Shown piece after piece: positions 42,610-43,415 of a stretch of 43,415 nt of DNA. The position numbers and the translations under genes were made by a program. Origin of the DNA: Bacillota bacterium (lineage in GTDB: Bacteria; Bacillota; Negativicutes; DSM-13327); contig JAGFZX010000027.1 in the NCBI GenBank assembly GCA_017889585.1, forward strand, positions 1 to 43,415, read 5' to 3'. How positions within the stretch are numbered: the stretch's first letter is position 1; every line of letters starts with the position of its first letter. The notes below the pieces were generated by a model that saw only the letters and a list, made by a program, of their open reading frames with translations, ran no database searches and was not told the origin of the DNA.

Positions 42610-42933
42610 ATGGCAGAGGATATCGTTGTAAAATTGACGTCTGAGTTTTTTAAGACATTGTCCCATCCGGTCCGAATTAAAATTCTCCATTGTTTGGAGA
42701 AAGGTGAACTGTGTGTGTGTGATATTATTGAGGAACTCGATATTGAGCAGTCTAATTTGTCTCAACATCTAGGTATGATGAAAAAACAGGGGATTATCGA
42801 CTCTAGAAAAGATGGTCAGAAAGTTATTTACCGCATTGTGTATCAATCAGTTATGGACGTGGTTGGGGCAGCTGAAAAAACATTGAGTGAGCAAATTAGC
42901 AATAGTCAGAGCATCTTGAAATTTCTAAAATAG
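42610..42933 (+). CDS. ArsR/SmtB-family metalloregulator (second)
   Basis: 107 residues. HTH CDIIEELDIEQSNLSQHLGMMKKQGII; C28 and C35-x-C37 (GELCVCDI) match the As(III)-type site. TTGGAGG precedes ATG 42610; the longer frame from 42571 lacks a site. It is different in sequence from the ArsR at 35953. It probably binds the palindrome over the promoter of the downstream permease. Confidence 0.9.
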   Translation: MAEDIVVKLTSEFFKTLSHPVRIKILHCLEKGELCVCDIIEELDIEQSNLSQHLGMMKKQGIIDSRKDGQKVIYRIVYQSVMDVVGAAEKTLSEQISNSQSILKFLK

Positions 42934-42962
42934 TGTAAACTGGAAGTTGATTATAGTTAATA

Positions 42963-43006
42963 TTGACATTTCCACTTTATAGTTATATTATAATATTATA
43001 ATATAA
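42963..43006 (+). promoter_or_regulatory. promoter with 24-base palindrome before permease copy 3
   Basis: TTGACA (42963-42968), 17 bases, TATTAT (42986-42991). The -10 box lies in a perfect 24-base palindrome (42983-43006) built of TTATATTATAAT and its reverse complement. Suited to a dimeric ArsR repressor. Confidence 0.7.
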
Positions 43007-43031
43007 TAAACAAGTTAAGGTGGTGGTGGAT

Positions 43032-43415
43032 ATGTTTCAAATATTTGCGGATTACATGACCTATGAAGTGTTTAAGATTGAGCCTGGGACACAGCTGGCT
43101 GGTGCAGTAGATTTTTTTATTTATGATTCCTTAAAAATATTTTTCATGCTGACTGTGATTATATTTGTTGTTTCCATAATTAGAACTTATTTTTCACCAG
43201 AGCGTACTAAACAACTCTTAAGTCATAAACGAGAATTTCTAGGCAATATTATGGCAGCGTTACTAGGCATTGTGACACCTTTTTGTTCCTGTTCAGCTGT
43301 ACCTGTGTTTATTGGTTTTGTGGAAGCGGGTGTGCCGCTAGGAGTGACATTTTCCTTTTTAATTTCTTCGCCGATGGTGAATGAAGTGGCACTGGTGCTA
43401 CTCTGGGGGATGTTT
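43032..43415 (+). CDS. PF03773 permease, ArsP-like (copy 3, partial)
   Basis: The first 128 residues are present; the gene runs off the window. MFQIFADYMTYEVFKIEPGT, then IVTPFCSCSAVPVFIGFVEA and FSFLISSPMVNEVALVLLWG closely follow copy 1 at 23873, so these two are one subfamily. AAGGTGGTGG precedes ATG 43032. Confidence 0.85.
   Translation, partial: MFQIFADYMTYEVFKIEPGTQLAGAVDFFIYDSLKIFFMLTVIIFVVSIIRTYFSPERTKQLLSHKREFLGNIMAALLGIVTPFCSCSAVPVFIGFVEAGVPLGVTFSFLISSPMVNEVALVLLWGMF

Noticed and set aside
1..43415. CRISPR arrays, rRNA or phage genes
   Set aside because: No regularly spaced repeats, rRNA-like blocks or phage structural genes were seen on either strand.

Overview
The window looks like a chromosomal piece of an anaerobic, low-GC Firmicute. 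Strong AGGAGG-type ribosome sites, a selenocysteine FdnGHI-type formate dehydrogenase with FdhE, MenA and many Fe-S/thiol proteins fit an acetogen or anaerobic respirer of the Negativicutes (Sporomusaceae-like). That placement is inference; there is no rRNA or marker gene here. No tRNA, rRNA or CRISPR array was seen.

Region 1 (1-7.7 kb) is respiratory. fdnG is read through an in-frame UGA at 679, with a hairpin just behind it, and is followed by fdnH, fdnI and fdhE. menA, on the other strand, makes the quinone such an enzyme would reduce. A rubredoxin-knuckle membrane protein follows.

Region 2 (7.7-19.4 kb) is accessory: a LysE exporter with an AraC regulator, a UvrD/PcrA-like helicase, an orphan double-glycine-leader peptide, an exported alpha/beta hydrolase, an AdhR-like MerR regulator, an MFS transporter, an SGNH hydrolase and a DUF169 protein. 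Three promoters with 19-bp spacers share one dyad and should make hydrolase, regulator and MFS pump a single MerR regulon. This cassette lies between the SGNH gene and a second, broken copy of that gene's 3' end.

Region 3 (19.4-43.4 kb) is a composite arsenic/metal island. (a) MarR, class III aminotransferase, ArsM-ArsN2-like fusion and DGC-domain protein. (b) A second MarR, a PF03773 permease (ArsP-like), a thioredoxin-like protein and a stub of a lost arsM. (c) A C_GCAxxG_C_C protein with an SsuABC-type importer and an EamA transporter. (d) CoA-disulfide reductase-rhodanese and a SPASM radical SAM enzyme. (e) ArsD, ArsA, ArsR, ACR3, a small ORF and a ferredoxin. (f) A cysteine-rich PadR with a second PF03773 permease. 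(g) An exported FmdE-like protein and a CDF metal exporter. (h) A HesB-like selenoprotein with in-frame UGA at 42342, a second ArsR and a third PF03773 permease cut by the window end. All the arsenic-type regulators carry adjacent or closely spaced cysteines.

The island is patchy: there are relics of one IS6-family element at 5.4, 19.2 and 39.6 kb (the last two inverted around 19.4-39.6 kb), duplicated MarR genes, an ssuB tail fused to an orphan promoter, an arsM stub and a MoaF-like fragment. The likely combined job is sensing As(III) and organoarsenicals through thiol regulators, methylating or otherwise modifying arsenic, exporting it by ACR3-ArsA-ArsD and PF03773 permeases, and keeping thiols reduced.
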